Made by a program: the position numbers and the translations under genes. Positions 1 through 8,661 of a stretch of 64,000 bases of DNA are shown one piece after another. The notes under the pieces are model-generated. The model searched no databases. It was not told the DNA's origin and saw only the letters and a program-made list of their open reading frames with translations. Each line of letters starts with the position of its first letter. Position 1 is the stretch's first letter. Location: the NCBI GenBank assembly GCA_003676145.1, contig NAUB01000021.1, forward strand, positions 186,001-250,000, given 5' to 3'. Origin of the DNA: a gamma proteobacterium symbiont of Stewartia floridana. GTDB taxonomy: Bacteria; Pseudomonadota; Gammaproteobacteria; Chromatiales; Chromatiaceae.

Positions 1-409
1 CAGTGGTTGGGGATGGGGTGACCTCTGCATCCCCATTCGGGTTGGTTTCACTGCTTTGAATGATCAGAGTGACTGTCGCTGGTGCAGAGTCTGCCGCACC
101 GTCAAAGGCGGTATAGGTAAACTGGTCCTCGGCTGTATCGCTTCCATCGTGCTGGTAGAGTACCGAGCCATCAGCCTGAAGCGTTACTCTTCCTTTTTCC
201 GCTGAGGAGAGATTGGTAACCTCCAGGGGGTCGCTGTTGGCATCGCTGTCGTTGTCCAATACTTTGATGAGAATGCTATCCCCCTGTGACAGGGTGGCAC
301 GATCATTTTCTGCTTCAGGGGCGGTATTCTCTTCTATACAACCGGTCAACAACAGAGAGAGAAGAAGATACAGGAGATTGTTGGGTGAGATCTTTTTTAA
401 CGCATCCAT
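1..409 (-). CDS. Lipoprotein with Ig/cadherin-like domain (5' part, runs off the left edge)
   Basis: Reading the minus strand from the ATG at 409 gives 136 codons without a stop up to the window edge, so only the N-terminus is seen. It starts with MDALKKISPNN, a hydrophobic stretch and the lipobox LLTGC, so it is a predicted lipoprotein with the acylated cysteine at about residue 24. The following region (APEAENDRATLSQGDSI, VLDNDSDANSDPL, GSVLYQHDG, DQFTYTAFDG) is typical of bacterial Ig-like/cadherin-like (Big_9, VCBS-type) repeats, including the VLDND calcium-type motif. Such proteins are usually long, secreted or surface-anchored adhesins or matrix proteins; the role here is inferred. Family assignment is good, exact function unknown. 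Confidence 0.8.
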   Translation of the reverse strand, partial: MDALKKISPNNLLYLLLSLLLTGCIEENTAPEAENDRATLSQGDSILIKVLDNDSDANSDPLEVTNLSSAEKGRVTLQADGSVLYQHDGSDTAEDQFTYTAFDGAADSAPATVTLIIQSSETNPNGDAEVTPSPTT

Positions 410-882
410 ATTGCTGTGCTGGTCCCTAATGTCATGATGACAGATGGAGGATGATTATGAGATTGCAAAGAAGGGTAGGTAGTTCTTCCCCGCAATACTG
501 TGGTTTGTATCAAAAAACATGATCAAGAAGTTCACAGGAACAGGGTCTTACAACAAAAATTCGAGCAGATGACAGATTTAGAATCTGATCGAACTAGAGC
601 AATCTTATAGAACAAGGAAATAAATGCCTACTAGGGATACTATATATATGCAAGCTGCGTGGAGTTGTTGCTCGAAGGCCATGCCTTTCGGGAATTTGAC
701 CAATACAAGGGCCAATCTGGGTTTGTGCTGGACGATCCTATCCAGGTCTTCGCAGCGCTGATAGCGACCACTCAATTGGTTTGTCAGAGGCGCTTTGCGA
801 TTTGCTCAATGAGTATCAGGAGATGAGGACGTTTATCGATCGGGGTAGCTATTGCTGACGATTGGAAAAGTCAGGGGGATAG
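410..882. other. Intergenic region between lipoprotein and tRNA-Asp
   Basis: Apart from the possible relic at 662-856 I see no convincing gene. The lipoprotein promoter should lie in the part next to 410, but I find no clear sigma70 boxes. Confidence 0.4.
662..856 (+). pseudogene. Possible frameshifted gene relic
   Basis: One forward frame from 662 reads like protein (ELLLEGHAFREF..., FVLDDPIQVFAALIATTQ) and the sense then appears to continue in the next frame near 778 as GLSEALCDLLNEYQEM and RTFIDRGSYC up to a stop at 856. No start codon with a ribosome-binding site precedes it. I do not recognise the family. It may be the 3' end of a decayed gene with a frameshift, or chance. Confidence is low. 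Confidence 0.25.
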
Positions 883-959
883 TGGCGGAGCGGACGGGAC
901 TCGAACCCGCGACCCCCGGCGTGACAGGCCGGTATTCTAACCAACTGAACTACCGCTCC
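883..959 (-). tRNA. tRNA-Asp (anticodon GTC)
   Basis: The reverse complement begins GGAGCGGTAGTTCAG and ends GTCCGCTCCGCCA, giving a full 77-nt cloverleaf: acceptor GGAGCGG pairs with CCGCTCC, the anticodon loop is CTGTCAC with anticodon GTC, the T arm contains GGTTCGAGTCC, and the CCA end is encoded. It is nearly identical to the known gammaproteobacterial tRNA-Asp. A promoter lies just upstream (977-1004). Confidence 0.97.
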
Positions 960-976
960 GAAGACAAGAGCGCGAT

Positions 977-1004
977 AGTGTAAGGGAAAAATCTCCCAGG
1001 TCAA
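977..1004 (-). promoter_or_regulatory. sigma70 promoter of tRNA-Asp
   Basis: On the minus strand TTGACC (999-1004) and TACACT (977-982) are separated by 16 bp, with a GC-rich discriminator (ATCGCGC) after the -10 box. The tRNA 5' end is 17 bp downstream of the -10 box. GC-rich discriminators are typical of stable-RNA promoters under stringent control; that control is inferred. Confidence 0.75.
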
Positions 1005-1484
1005 CCAAAAATTAAGAAAAAATGTCAGTTCGGGTTTAAAACCATTAGCAAGGGTCTGTTAAGAGGATTCCAGACAATCTGGTTGTGTCTGCTCTGCAGC
1101 CAACCATACCGCGTGAAAGTGGCTCCTCTCTTGTAACCAGGGGCTGATCATGTGTGGAGTGAAATGGTTGCTGTGGTGCTTTGTCCAAGCTAACAGGGAC
1201 GGCAGGAATAGGAGCGATTGAGCCAAATTGCCTGCATCAAAAGATTGTTTTCAGCAAATAACCTGATATGCCTAAACTGAAACAGATCGAATGGCTTTCT
1301 CTCCGTTGCGTAATATCAAGGATGGAGAGGTGGCATCTGTGTCATATTTAATAGGTATCCTGGCGTGGTGATTAGGTACTTTACCTGAGCCAAATAAATC
1401 AGGATTAGTATATAATTCAAATGGTTGTAGGTGATATCGGTCCGTTCGGCATTGGCTTTTGTCGGGCCCGCAGAGATTAAGATT
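1005..1484. other. Intergenic region, no supported gene
   Basis: Only short open frames with no ribosome-binding site or protein-like character are present on either strand. Nothing I can support. Confidence 0.5.
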
Positions 1485-2018
1485 ATGCAATTTGATGTAG
1501 ATGAAGCAATTCGCAAACGTGCCAAAACCCCACATGAGCTGTCGATGCTGAATTTAGTGGGATGTCATCTGATTGCCGCACCGGCCTCAATCGTACTCGA
1601 TGTGGGATTGATGGGGTTTCTGATACCCCTGGCACTCTCACTTCTGGTAATCAGCTTCATCTGGTTCAAAGCTGGGCAGACCCGACAGCAAGGTCCCTGG
1701 TTTGTGGCCGCACACTGGCGATTGTCGGCCAACCGCACCCGGATACTGATGGTTGGCTACACGATCAGTGCCGTGATTCTCGGTATGGCCATGATGGCCA
1801 CATCCGGCAGTTCCAAAGGGGAGATCATGATGGTGGCGATCTCGCGGGTTGCGGTAGTACCGACTCTGCTGACGGTCATGATCTGCTTCGTGCTTGAGTC
1901 AGGATCCATATATCAGGCAGGTCGAGGTGAGGTACCTGATGGAATTGTGAAACGTATGCCGCCTCCCGATGACCTGCCGGTTCTGCAGGATGCGAAACCT
2001 TCGGTTGCTGAGAGTTAA
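1485..2018 (+). CDS. Small multi-pass membrane protein of unknown function
   Basis: A 177-residue frame from the ATG at 1485 (MQFDVDEAIRKRAKTP). An upstream start at 1431 would add 18 residues of unlikely sequence, so I prefer 1485. About four hydrophobic segments are visible: a pair in residues 24-62, one around 85-105, and one around 115-140, followed by a polar tail with MPPPDDLP. I do not recognise the family. It stands alone, converging with the GGDEF/EAL gene at 2105-4357. Membrane location is well supported; function is unknown. Confidence 0.7.
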   Translation: MQFDVDEAIRKRAKTPHELSMLNLVGCHLIAAPASIVLDVGLMGFLIPLALSLLVISFIWFKAGQTRQQGPWFVAAHWRLSANRTRILMVGYTISAVILGMAMMATSGSSKGEIMMVAISRVAVVPTLLTVMICFVLESGSIYQAGRGEVPDGIVKRMPPPDDLPVLQDAKPSVAES

Positions 2019-2104
2019 GTTCCAGGTTGGTCTCTCCCTGTGTGACTGAATGGGCGTCACACAACAACTTATCTGACCTCTCCATCATCTGCTCTGAAAG
2101 CGGA

Positions 2105-4357
2105 TTATGAGTCCAACAGCCTATCGCGGAAATGCTCGGCGGCTATGGGTTTGCCGTAGCGGTAACCCTGGGCAATTCGGTAGTCAGACAGGATTAATAG
2201 GGTCTCTTGCTCTGCTGTTTCCACTCCTTCTGCAAGCACTTCGATACCCAACCGCTGCCCCATATCAACAACTGTCTGAACGATAGCCAGATTGCCACTA
2301 TCCTTATTGAGATTCTCCAAAAACACTTTATCGAGCTTGAGTAGATCGATCGGTAGCTTTTTCAATCGCGCCAATGAGGAGTAACCAATTCCAAAATCGT
2401 CGATAACGATTGAAATCCCCATCTCTTTCAATCGCTGTAGACGCTTTGCTGCTTCATCCAACCGCTGTATAAAAAGATTTTCAGTCACCTCCATGGCCAG
2501 CCACTCACCGGCACAACCGGTTGTGTGCAGGATATTCTCCACATTGGTTAGAAAATCATCATGCAGGAGTTCGCTCGCAGAGATGTTGACGGAGACTCTT
2601 GGTGGAGCCAGGTTGTCACTGTGCCACTGTGCTGTCTGGAGGCAGACATTGTACAAGACCCATTGACCGATCAGCTGAGTAAGCCCCATCTCTTCAGCAA
2701 GTTCAAGAAACTCGTAGGGTGATACCAGATCATCGTCCGTTCTTTTCCAGCGTAGCAGGGCCTCGACGCCGATCAACTTTTTTGAATAGAGGTCAATTTG
2801 TGGTTGATACAACATGACAAAGTTATTCTCTTCGGTAGCGGTTTCAAGTTCTGTGATGACATTGATACGCTCCTGTATCGATTCGGTCATGCGCGTATTG
2901 TACAGTCTGAAAGTATTTCTACCTTGACGTTTCGCTCGATACATTGCGGTGTCAGCATTCTGCAGTAATCGCTCACCGTCTTTGCCGTCATTTGGGTATA
3001 TACTGATGCCGATACTGACGGCCGGTTGTATTCGTTTGCCTTGCAGGGTGACCGGTTGGCGGATGGTTTTTATGATATGTCGGGCGACAGACGAGGCATC
3101 CTCGGTGCGCTTGGTGTTTTCCAACAGAATGACAAACTCATCGCCACTCAGACGGGCTACCACATCACCGGAACGTATGGCATGCAGCAATCGATTGGCG
3201 GTAGTGATCAGCAGTTCATCCCCCGCATCGTGTCCAAGACTGTCGTTCACCTCTTTGAATCGATCAAGGTCGAGAAACAGGATGGCGAGTAAACTGTTGG
3301 TACGGTCTGCTCGAGAGATTGCCTGATTGAGCAATTTAGTAAACAGAAAACGATTGGGTAGTTGCGTCAGCGAATCCTTCTCGGCTAACTGCTGAAGCTG
3401 CTGTTTCTTGATCTGTAGTTCATCAACGATTTCGAGATGCTCTGTAATATCCCGGTAAGTGATGACAACAGCCATAGTATCATCGATCGAGAGTGGGCTG
3501 GCTTGCAGTTCCATGCGTTGTGGTTTTCCGTGGGATCGTTTTACAGTGTGAATGTACTTGATCGACCGACCTTTGCGAATCACACTGGATATCATCTCCC
3601 GCGGCGGTAAGTAGTCTGGGTTTCCAATGTTTCCATTAATCATCAGTTCTGACGAAGCCAATGATTCTGCTGCTTTATTCTTCAAAAGTAGATCACTTTC
3701 TGTGCTGTAGACAAAAAGTGGATCAGCAACAGAATCTATGATCAGCTGTAAATTGGACTGACTTTGACGTAACTTCGATAACAGCCACTCAGCGGTTGCC
3801 CATGCAAGAATAAGTAACAACATCAGAATGATGCTGGATATCAAGAGTTTTTGCTGGACGTTATTGATTAAATTATCGATAAAATCTCGACCGGTATATA
3901 TACGTGCTATACCGATCAGCGAACGGGTATACTCATGGAATAGGGTTACTTCTGAAACAAAGCAGTCCACACACTCAGCTTTTCCTCTGCTTAGGGGGAA
4001 ACTCTCGGGTGCAACATTGACCATTGTGGAGTCTACTTCAATTTCAATTCTTTGAATCAACGGTGATTCGATTGATGAATCCCGAATCAATAAGATGCTA
4101 TCCATAGCCCGCGTCAACTTTAACTCAAGCAGAGCTTGATTCGTTATGCTCAGTGGTTTGCTCAGAATCGTTGCCTGAGCTTGCGCTAGAGTATTTGCTT
4201 GGGATTGTGCGTGAGCGACTAATCTGGGCTCAAGTGTCAAATACCAATAAGTTCCGATTAAAATTCCGAGGGTAATACCCAGAGCTGTAAAAACCAGTAT
4301 CAGGCTATGACTCTTAGCCAGTATCGAGGGTCCATTTTGTCGCCTGTTCCTATCCAT
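2105..4357 (-). CDS. Membrane sensor with PAS, GGDEF and EAL domains
   Basis: A 750-residue c-di-GMP turnover protein. A transmembrane segment near residues 16-38, a periplasmic loop to about 170 and a second segment near 171-193 form the sensor. A PAS domain follows (about 200-320), then GGDEF (about 325-490) and EAL (500-750). The GGDEF signature is SGDEF (about residue 402) with the RxxD inhibitory site (RSGD) just before it. The EAL domain looks intact: EALLRW (about 531), VSVNIS, MEVTEN, DDFGIGYSSL (about 652), LAEGVE and QGYRYG, so phosphodiesterase activity is likely. Its start overlaps by 8 bp a remnant of a TonB-receptor plug (4350-4757), suggesting that both were once part of a receptor-linked signalling unit. 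Confidence 0.93.
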   Translation of the reverse strand: MDRNRRQNGPSILAKSHSLILVFTALGITLGILIGTYWYLTLEPRLVAHAQSQANTLAQAQATILSKPLSITNQALLELKLTRAMDSILLIRDSSIESPLIQRIEIEVDSTMVNVAPESFPLSRGKAECVDCFVSEVTLFHEYTRSLIGIARIYTGRDFIDNLINNVQQKLLISSIILMLLLILAWATAEWLLSKLRQSQSNLQLIIDSVADPLFVYSTESDLLLKNKAAESLASSELMINGNIGNPDYLPPREMISSVIRKGRSIKYIHTVKRSHGKPQRMELQASPLSIDDTMAVVITYRDITEHLEIVDELQIKKQQLQQLAEKDSLTQLPNRFLFTKLLNQAISRADRTNSLLAILFLDLDRFKEVNDSLGHDAGDELLITTANRLLHAIRSGDVVARLSGDEFVILLENTKRTEDASSVARHIIKTIRQPVTLQGKRIQPAVSIGISIYPNDGKDGERLLQNADTAMYRAKRQGRNTFRLYNTRMTESIQERINVITELETATEENNFVMLYQPQIDLYSKKLIGVEALLRWKRTDDDLVSPYEFLELAEEMGLTQLIGQWVLYNVCLQTAQWHSDNLAPPRVSVNISASELLHDDFLTNVENILHTTGCAGEWLAMEVTENLFIQRLDEAAKRLQRLKEMGISIVIDDFGIGYSSLARLKKLPIDLLKLDKVFLENLNKDSGNLAIVQTVVDMGQRLGIEVLAEGVETAEQETLLILSDYRIAQGYRYGKPIAAEHFRDRLLDS

Positions 4358-4757
4358 AATACTGCTTTGCAGATTGTAAAAAAATGGCTTGTAAACTTAT
4401 GTCGGGTACAAGTCCCTGGGCTTCCCAAACGGTTCTGGTACCTCGAGCCAAAAGTTCGTCTGCATAGAGAATGGTAGCCAAACCGGGAATATAGTCTGTG
4501 TTCATTCCGCTTTTGGTTGCCAGTTCCGTCTGGCTCTCCAGCGAGGAGAGCAGATCATGCAACTCCTGGTCCTGACTGGAATCAGAGCTGGTAGCCTGAC
4601 TGCTATAGACAATTAGCAGCGTGCAAAATAAGTGTGGTGGAAACAGACGGGTATGGATGGATTTGGTTCGAGCAGATGCTGACTGAAACTGTGTCTTATT
4701 GCTTGTGCAGGAAATAGTCATTAAGCAGGTCAGTTCCTTTAGAGACCAACTAACCAC
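4350..4757 (-). pseudogene. Truncated TonB-dependent receptor plug remnant
   Basis: A frame of at most 135 residues. After a signal-peptide-like stretch (TRLFPPHLFCTLLIVYSSQA) comes LHDLLSSLESQTELATKSGM, NTDYIPGLATILYADEL, LARGTRTVWEAQGLVPDI. This matches the beginning of TonB-dependent receptors, where the plug opens with a phrase like ExATKxxxNxDYxPGxxTVLxxDELxxRGxRTVWEALxLVPG. It then stops after about 15 unrelated residues, with no plug body and no barrel. The true start is uncertain; internal methionine 13 is also possible. The overlap with the downstream GGDEF/EAL gene suggests a deletion that fused the 5' end of a receptor gene to that gene. The product probably has no transport role. 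Confidence 0.6.
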
Positions 4758-5003
4758 GTCCTGCTGACAGTCACGGTGTAGGTATAAACGCAGTTTATAA
4801 ATTGGTGTGCTGTAAATTCCACTCTTCCAAGCTGATTATGACATGAAAGGAAGGATATTGAAATCTGCCCCAATCAAGGTTTCTTCTCTTACTACAGTAA
4901 ATTGGTAGGAAAAGAGTTGTTAGTCAAAAGGATGATTCTCCGCAAACTTTATGACTGTCTGATTGGTTCTCAATTGTGTATGAAAATACTTGGTTATAAA
5001 TGA

Positions 5004-5030
5004 TCAACCAACAGCTATCAGGTTGGTTGA
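5004..5030 (-). terminator. Hairpin at the 3' end of the phosphate transporter gene
   Basis: A perfect 9-bp inverted repeat (TCAACCAAC at 5004-5012 with GTTGGTTGA at 5022-5030) spans the last codons and the stop codon. No U-tract follows on the minus strand, so it may be a weak or Rho-assisted end, or chance. Confidence 0.3.
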
Positions 5031-6572
5031 GTCCAGCAGTGTATAAATTAGTGAAGCAAGCAGGCCGGCAACTGGAAGCGTGATTACCCATGCAACGAGG
5101 ATGCGTATGAATGTGGATCGCTTAACCAACTCCTTACGGTAGAGTTTGTTGAGTGACTTTCTATCCTTTTCTGTTATCTTCGAGGTGATGTCGCGGTCAT
5201 TGAGACTTTTTAGGAGCTTGCCCTTTTCATAAAATGATGAGTCATCAAATTGTTGGATGAATTTGTCAATATCCTGCTGATTTTTTTTGCTTGCTTGGCG
5301 CTTCAGGATTTCCATCGAGACAGCGTATCTTTTTTTCAGGTTCTCCCGCAGAAAACCAATACCGAAAATAGCGCCAACAGTGGTATGGGTGCTGCTCACT
5401 GGGATGCCCAGAAGGCTGGCAAGCAAGACCGTGATGGTGACTGAGGTGACAACACAGAATGCCCTGATTTGATCAAATTCAGTAATTTCATTACCAATGG
5501 TTTTGATCATGCGTTTTCCGTATAACACGATTCCCAGTGGAATTCCGATGGCTCCAACCAATAGTACCCAGGTGGGCAGCGCTGTAAGACTGATGCTCTG
5601 GTCCGATACCAATGCTTCTTTTATGGCAATAACAGGACCTATTGCATTAGCAACATCATTGGATCCATGGGCGAAGCTCAACAACGCTGCGGCAATGAGA
5701 AGTGGAATATTGAAATGACGGTTAACAGCGGATTTTGTATTCGGCAAGATCGCTACATGTTGCTTGATGATTGGTTTGATAATTAAAAAAATACCGATGC
5801 CAACACTCAAACCACAAAACAGTGCGGTGGTTAGATCTGTTCGCCAACTGCTTTTCAATCCCTTGGTTAGCAGATAGGTGGTGAAGGTGAACGCCATTAA
5901 GCCTACAAACACCGGAACCAGTCGTTCTGTAGCACGAGACATCTCTACCTGGTAAGTGATATTGCGCTTGATCAGATAGAGGAGCAGTGCAGCGATCGCG
6001 CTACCCAACAAGGGAGATAGGAACCAGCTGATGGTGATCGTTCCCAATGCTTGCCAATTAACAACCGCAACACCACCAATTGTAATACCGGCACCGAGCA
6101 CTCCGCCAACGATGGTGTGGGTTGTCGATACCGGAGTGCCTGTGGCGGTGGCTATATTCAACCAGAGGCCACTGGCAAGCAGAGCACTGATCATCACCAG
6201 TACAATCTCTCTGGAACCGCCGAGTTGCTGTTGTTCTACAATGCCGTGCTTTATCGTACTGATAACTTCACTGCCAGCAAGGAAAGCTCCGAAAAACTCG
6301 AAAATGGCGGCTAATACCACCGCACCGGAGAGAGTGATTACTGCAGAGCCAACCAAGGGGCCGATGTTGTTGCCGGCATCATTCGCCCCGATATTGAGTG
6401 CCATATAGCCACAAATTACGGCAGTCAAGAGAATCAGGTCATGTCCACCCAAACCGTTGAAAAACAGGTGGGAAGAGAAGGCTATGGAAATTAAGAATAC
6501 AACCGCGATCAGATGATGCAGATGATAAAGTGGATGGTAGGATGAGAGAGAACTGCCACGAAAATAGTGCAT
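5004..6572 (-). CDS. PiT-family inorganic phosphate transporter
   Basis: A 522-residue inner-membrane permease of the PHO-4/PiT family, which carries metal-phosphate with H+ or Na+. The two inverted half-repeats carry the family signatures: GANDAGNNIGP (about residues 62-72) and HGSNDVANAIGP (about 302-313), plus the paired TxxGxPVSTTHTxVG (TGTPVSTTHTIVGG and GIPVSSTHTTVGA). About ten to twelve membrane segments are visible. A charged cytoplasmic region (about 430-490) precedes the final transmembrane segment. It lies downstream of the DUF2959 lipoprotein gene on the same strand, 161 bp apart. No DUF47/PhoU-like partner is next to it. Confidence 0.93.
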   Translation of the reverse strand: MHYFRGSSLSSYHPLYHLHHLIAVVFLISIAFSSHLFFNGLGGHDLILLTAVICGYMALNIGANDAGNNIGPLVGSAVITLSGAVVLAAIFEFFGAFLAGSEVISTIKHGIVEQQQLGGSREIVLVMISALLASGLWLNIATATGTPVSTTHTIVGGVLGAGITIGGVAVVNWQALGTITISWFLSPLLGSAIAALLLYLIKRNITYQVEMSRATERLVPVFVGLMAFTFTTYLLTKGLKSSWRTDLTTALFCGLSVGIGIFLIIKPIIKQHVAILPNTKSAVNRHFNIPLLIAAALLSFAHGSNDVANAIGPVIAIKEALVSDQSISLTALPTWVLLVGAIGIPLGIVLYGKRMIKTIGNEITEFDQIRAFCVVTSVTITVLLASLLGIPVSSTHTTVGAIFGIGFLRENLKKRYAVSMEILKRQASKKNQQDIDKFIQQFDDSSFYEKGKLLKSLNDRDITSKITEKDRKSLNKLYRKELVKRSTFIRILVAWVITLPVAGLLASLIYTLLDSTNLIAVG

Positions 6573-6733
6573 CTTCTTAATCGGTATTGACTGTGTCTGT
6601 TATCATCACGATATATCGATATCCTGAATCACTCTGCAAGCGTATGTCTTGGCGGTCACAGTTTCTGCATATTGGCTGATGGAAAAGGGGTAAGACCATA
6701 CGCCTGGGCCGCTTCGATTCGTGTTAACAGGCT

Positions 6734-7387
6734 CTAGTTTGCACTCTGCATATCACGGATGAATTCGTCTGAACGTTTTATCGATTGGTTCATGCGATTG
6801 ATCAAATTGGTAATATCCGCTTTCAGATTACCGAACTCTCCTCTTAACGAACCGATGGCCTGTGCATTCAGGTTATGTTTCAGATAGAGAACGTTGTCAC
6901 GGAAGTTATTGAGCACGGGCTGCATGGTCCGCTCAGCCTGACGCATCGATTTGATCATTCCCTGGTAGCGACTCTTGGTTTTGCTCAATTGCTGTTTACT
7001 GGCGGCTTTCAGTTTTTGATTTTCGTAAAGTGCCAACTCTTCCTGCCACTCTTCAAACAGATCCTCCGCAACAGATTCGACCTTGTCGATCCGGTCCGTG
7101 ACCTCTTGGGCCGCACTCTCACTCGATTCAAATTCGTGGTTTAGATCGTCATAGGCACGCTTAAGATCGCTCTCTTCCAGGCGGATAACCGACGCAAACT
7201 GGTCAAGTGCCGACTTGAATTGCTCCTGGGCATCACTTTGGGCATCCTTAGCGGCTTCGACCCGATCCACCAGAATATCCCGTTTGTGATAGCCGACGCT
7301 CTCCATCGTATCGTAATAGACGCTGGAACAGCCGCTGAGCAGAATCAGTAGCAGGGCGATAAACGGGCTACGAGTTTGGTCAAACAT
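6734..7387 (-). CDS. DUF2959 family lipoprotein
   Basis: A 217-residue predicted lipoprotein: short positive N-terminus, hydrophobic stretch and lipobox LLSGC (Cys at about residue 20). After that comes YYDTMESVGYHKRDILVDRV, the hallmark of DUF2959 proteins, and a largely helical, coiled-coil-prone body rich in Glu and Gln. The family has no well-defined function; it is periplasmic and found in many gammaproteobacteria. The gene ends 161 bp before the phosphate transporter on the same strand, so co-transcription is possible but not shown. Confidence 0.85.
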   Translation of the reverse strand: MFDQTRSPFIALLLILLSGCSSVYYDTMESVGYHKRDILVDRVEAAKDAQSDAQEQFKSALDQFASVIRLEESDLKRAYDDLNHEFESSESAAQEVTDRIDKVESVAEDLFEEWQEELALYENQKLKAASKQQLSKTKSRYQGMIKSMRQAERTMQPVLNNFRDNVLYLKHNLNAQAIGSLRGEFGNLKADITNLINRMNQSIKRSDEFIRDMQSAN

Positions 7388-7540
7388 TTGAACTTATCCT
7401 CTCGGAATCTGTTAGATTGGCAATTCTGCCACACACTATACGATTGAAGCGATGCCACTTGTACTCATTTACAGGAATTTAAACAAATTTAATATTCTCC
7501 GTCAGGTCAGCCTCAAATAGATTGAATCTGAATTAAGTTT

Positions 7541-8428
7541 ATGTTTTATAAGCAAAATGTATTATTGGGAGCGCTCTTTATCCTGCTCTCTGAATTTATG
7601 TTTGCCTCTATGGGCGCTGTGGTAAAGCAACTGACTCAGAGCCTGCCAAGCGAAATGGCTGTGTTCATGCGAAATCTCTTTGGAGTTGCTCTGCTACTGC
7701 CTCTGGTCTGGGGGGGTGGCTTTGTTCGCCTGAAAACTCAGGTGTTTCACCTGCATCTGCTGCGCTCTGTCGCCGGCGTTTCCGCCATGTACTGCTTTTT
7801 TTATGCGCTGGCCAATCTGCCTCTGGCCGATGGCATGCTGCTGAAGATGACGTCCCCACTGTTCATGCCCTTGATTGCCTGGTATTGGCTGAGTGAACCG
7901 ATGTATCGCACAGTCCTGCTGGCGATTGGAATCGGCTTTGTCGGTGTCATTCTGGTATTGAATCCAGGTGGAGAGTTCAATCAAATCGCCCTGATCGGCC
8001 TTTTGGGGGGTCTCTTTGCCTCATTGGCTAAAGTCAGCCTGCGTCGATTAGGCAAAACCGAGCCTTCGGTCAGAGTGGTCTTCTACTTCGCACTCTTGAG
8101 TACAATGATCTCCGCAATCCCCATGGGCTGGAGTTGGCAACAACCCACTTTCACTGAGTGGTGGTTATTTGCACTGCTGGGAGTATTCGGCACATTGGGT
8201 CAACTGCTGTTGACGCGTGGATATGCCATAGCGACCGCAGCCAGAGTAAGCCCATTTACCTATACATCCGTCCTGTTTGGAGCCGCCTATGGCTATCTGT
8301 TCTGGGGAGAGACCTTGAGTCTGCAGTTTATCTTTGGTGCGTTCCTGATCGGACTGGCCGGAATAATTGCACTCAAAGGTGGCAGGGAAACCGATGAAAG
8401 ATTGGCTAGCGATGCTGTAAGAAACTGA
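7541..8428 (+). CDS. DMT-superfamily transporter (EamA)
   Basis: A 295-residue inner-membrane protein with about ten hydrophobic segments arranged as two EamA repeats (about residues 9-140 and 152-285). Typical DMT phrases are present: MFASMGAVVKQL, RNLFGV, HLLRSVAGVSAMYCFFYALA, PLADGMLLKMTSPLF, and in the second half GTLGQLLLTRGYAIA with PFTYTSVLFGAAYGYLFWGE. Members export small metabolites or amino acids; the substrate cannot be told from sequence. It is divergent from the DUF2959 gene and stands alone. Confidence 0.9.
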   Translation: MFYKQNVLLGALFILLSEFMFASMGAVVKQLTQSLPSEMAVFMRNLFGVALLLPLVWGGGFVRLKTQVFHLHLLRSVAGVSAMYCFFYALANLPLADGMLLKMTSPLFMPLIAWYWLSEPMYRTVLLAIGIGFVGVILVLNPGGEFNQIALIGLLGGLFASLAKVSLRRLGKTEPSVRVVFYFALLSTMISAIPMGWSWQQPTFTEWWLFALLGVFGTLGQLLLTRGYAIATAARVSPFTYTSVLFGAAYGYLFWGETLSLQFIFGAFLIGLAGIIALKGGRETDERLASDAVRN

Positions 8429-8661
8429 ATATTAACAAAAAAATATCTTATATTCGGGTTTTGGATAGGCGTGTCCGGTGTCGATCTCTGAGTTTCGGCT
8501 GAGCCCTTGAGGGTAGCTTACGCTTTGCTCAGCTTGTTTGCAGAAACAGGTTATTTCAGTGGAAATCCCATATACTGGGGTGATTCTGTGGCAAGCTGTC
8601 GCTATCATTCACAGCCAATCAACAATCACATTAGCATTATATTTAAGGATTGAATCGACCC

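Noticed and set aside
1272-1535. Two minus-strand open frames overlapping the start of the membrane protein
   Set aside because: They have no ribosome-binding site or protein-like character and overlap the better-supported gene.
8498-8533. GCTGAGC/GCTCAGC inverted repeat after the DMT transporter
   Set aside because: Only 7 bp with a 22-nt loop and no T-run, so it is too weak to call a terminator.
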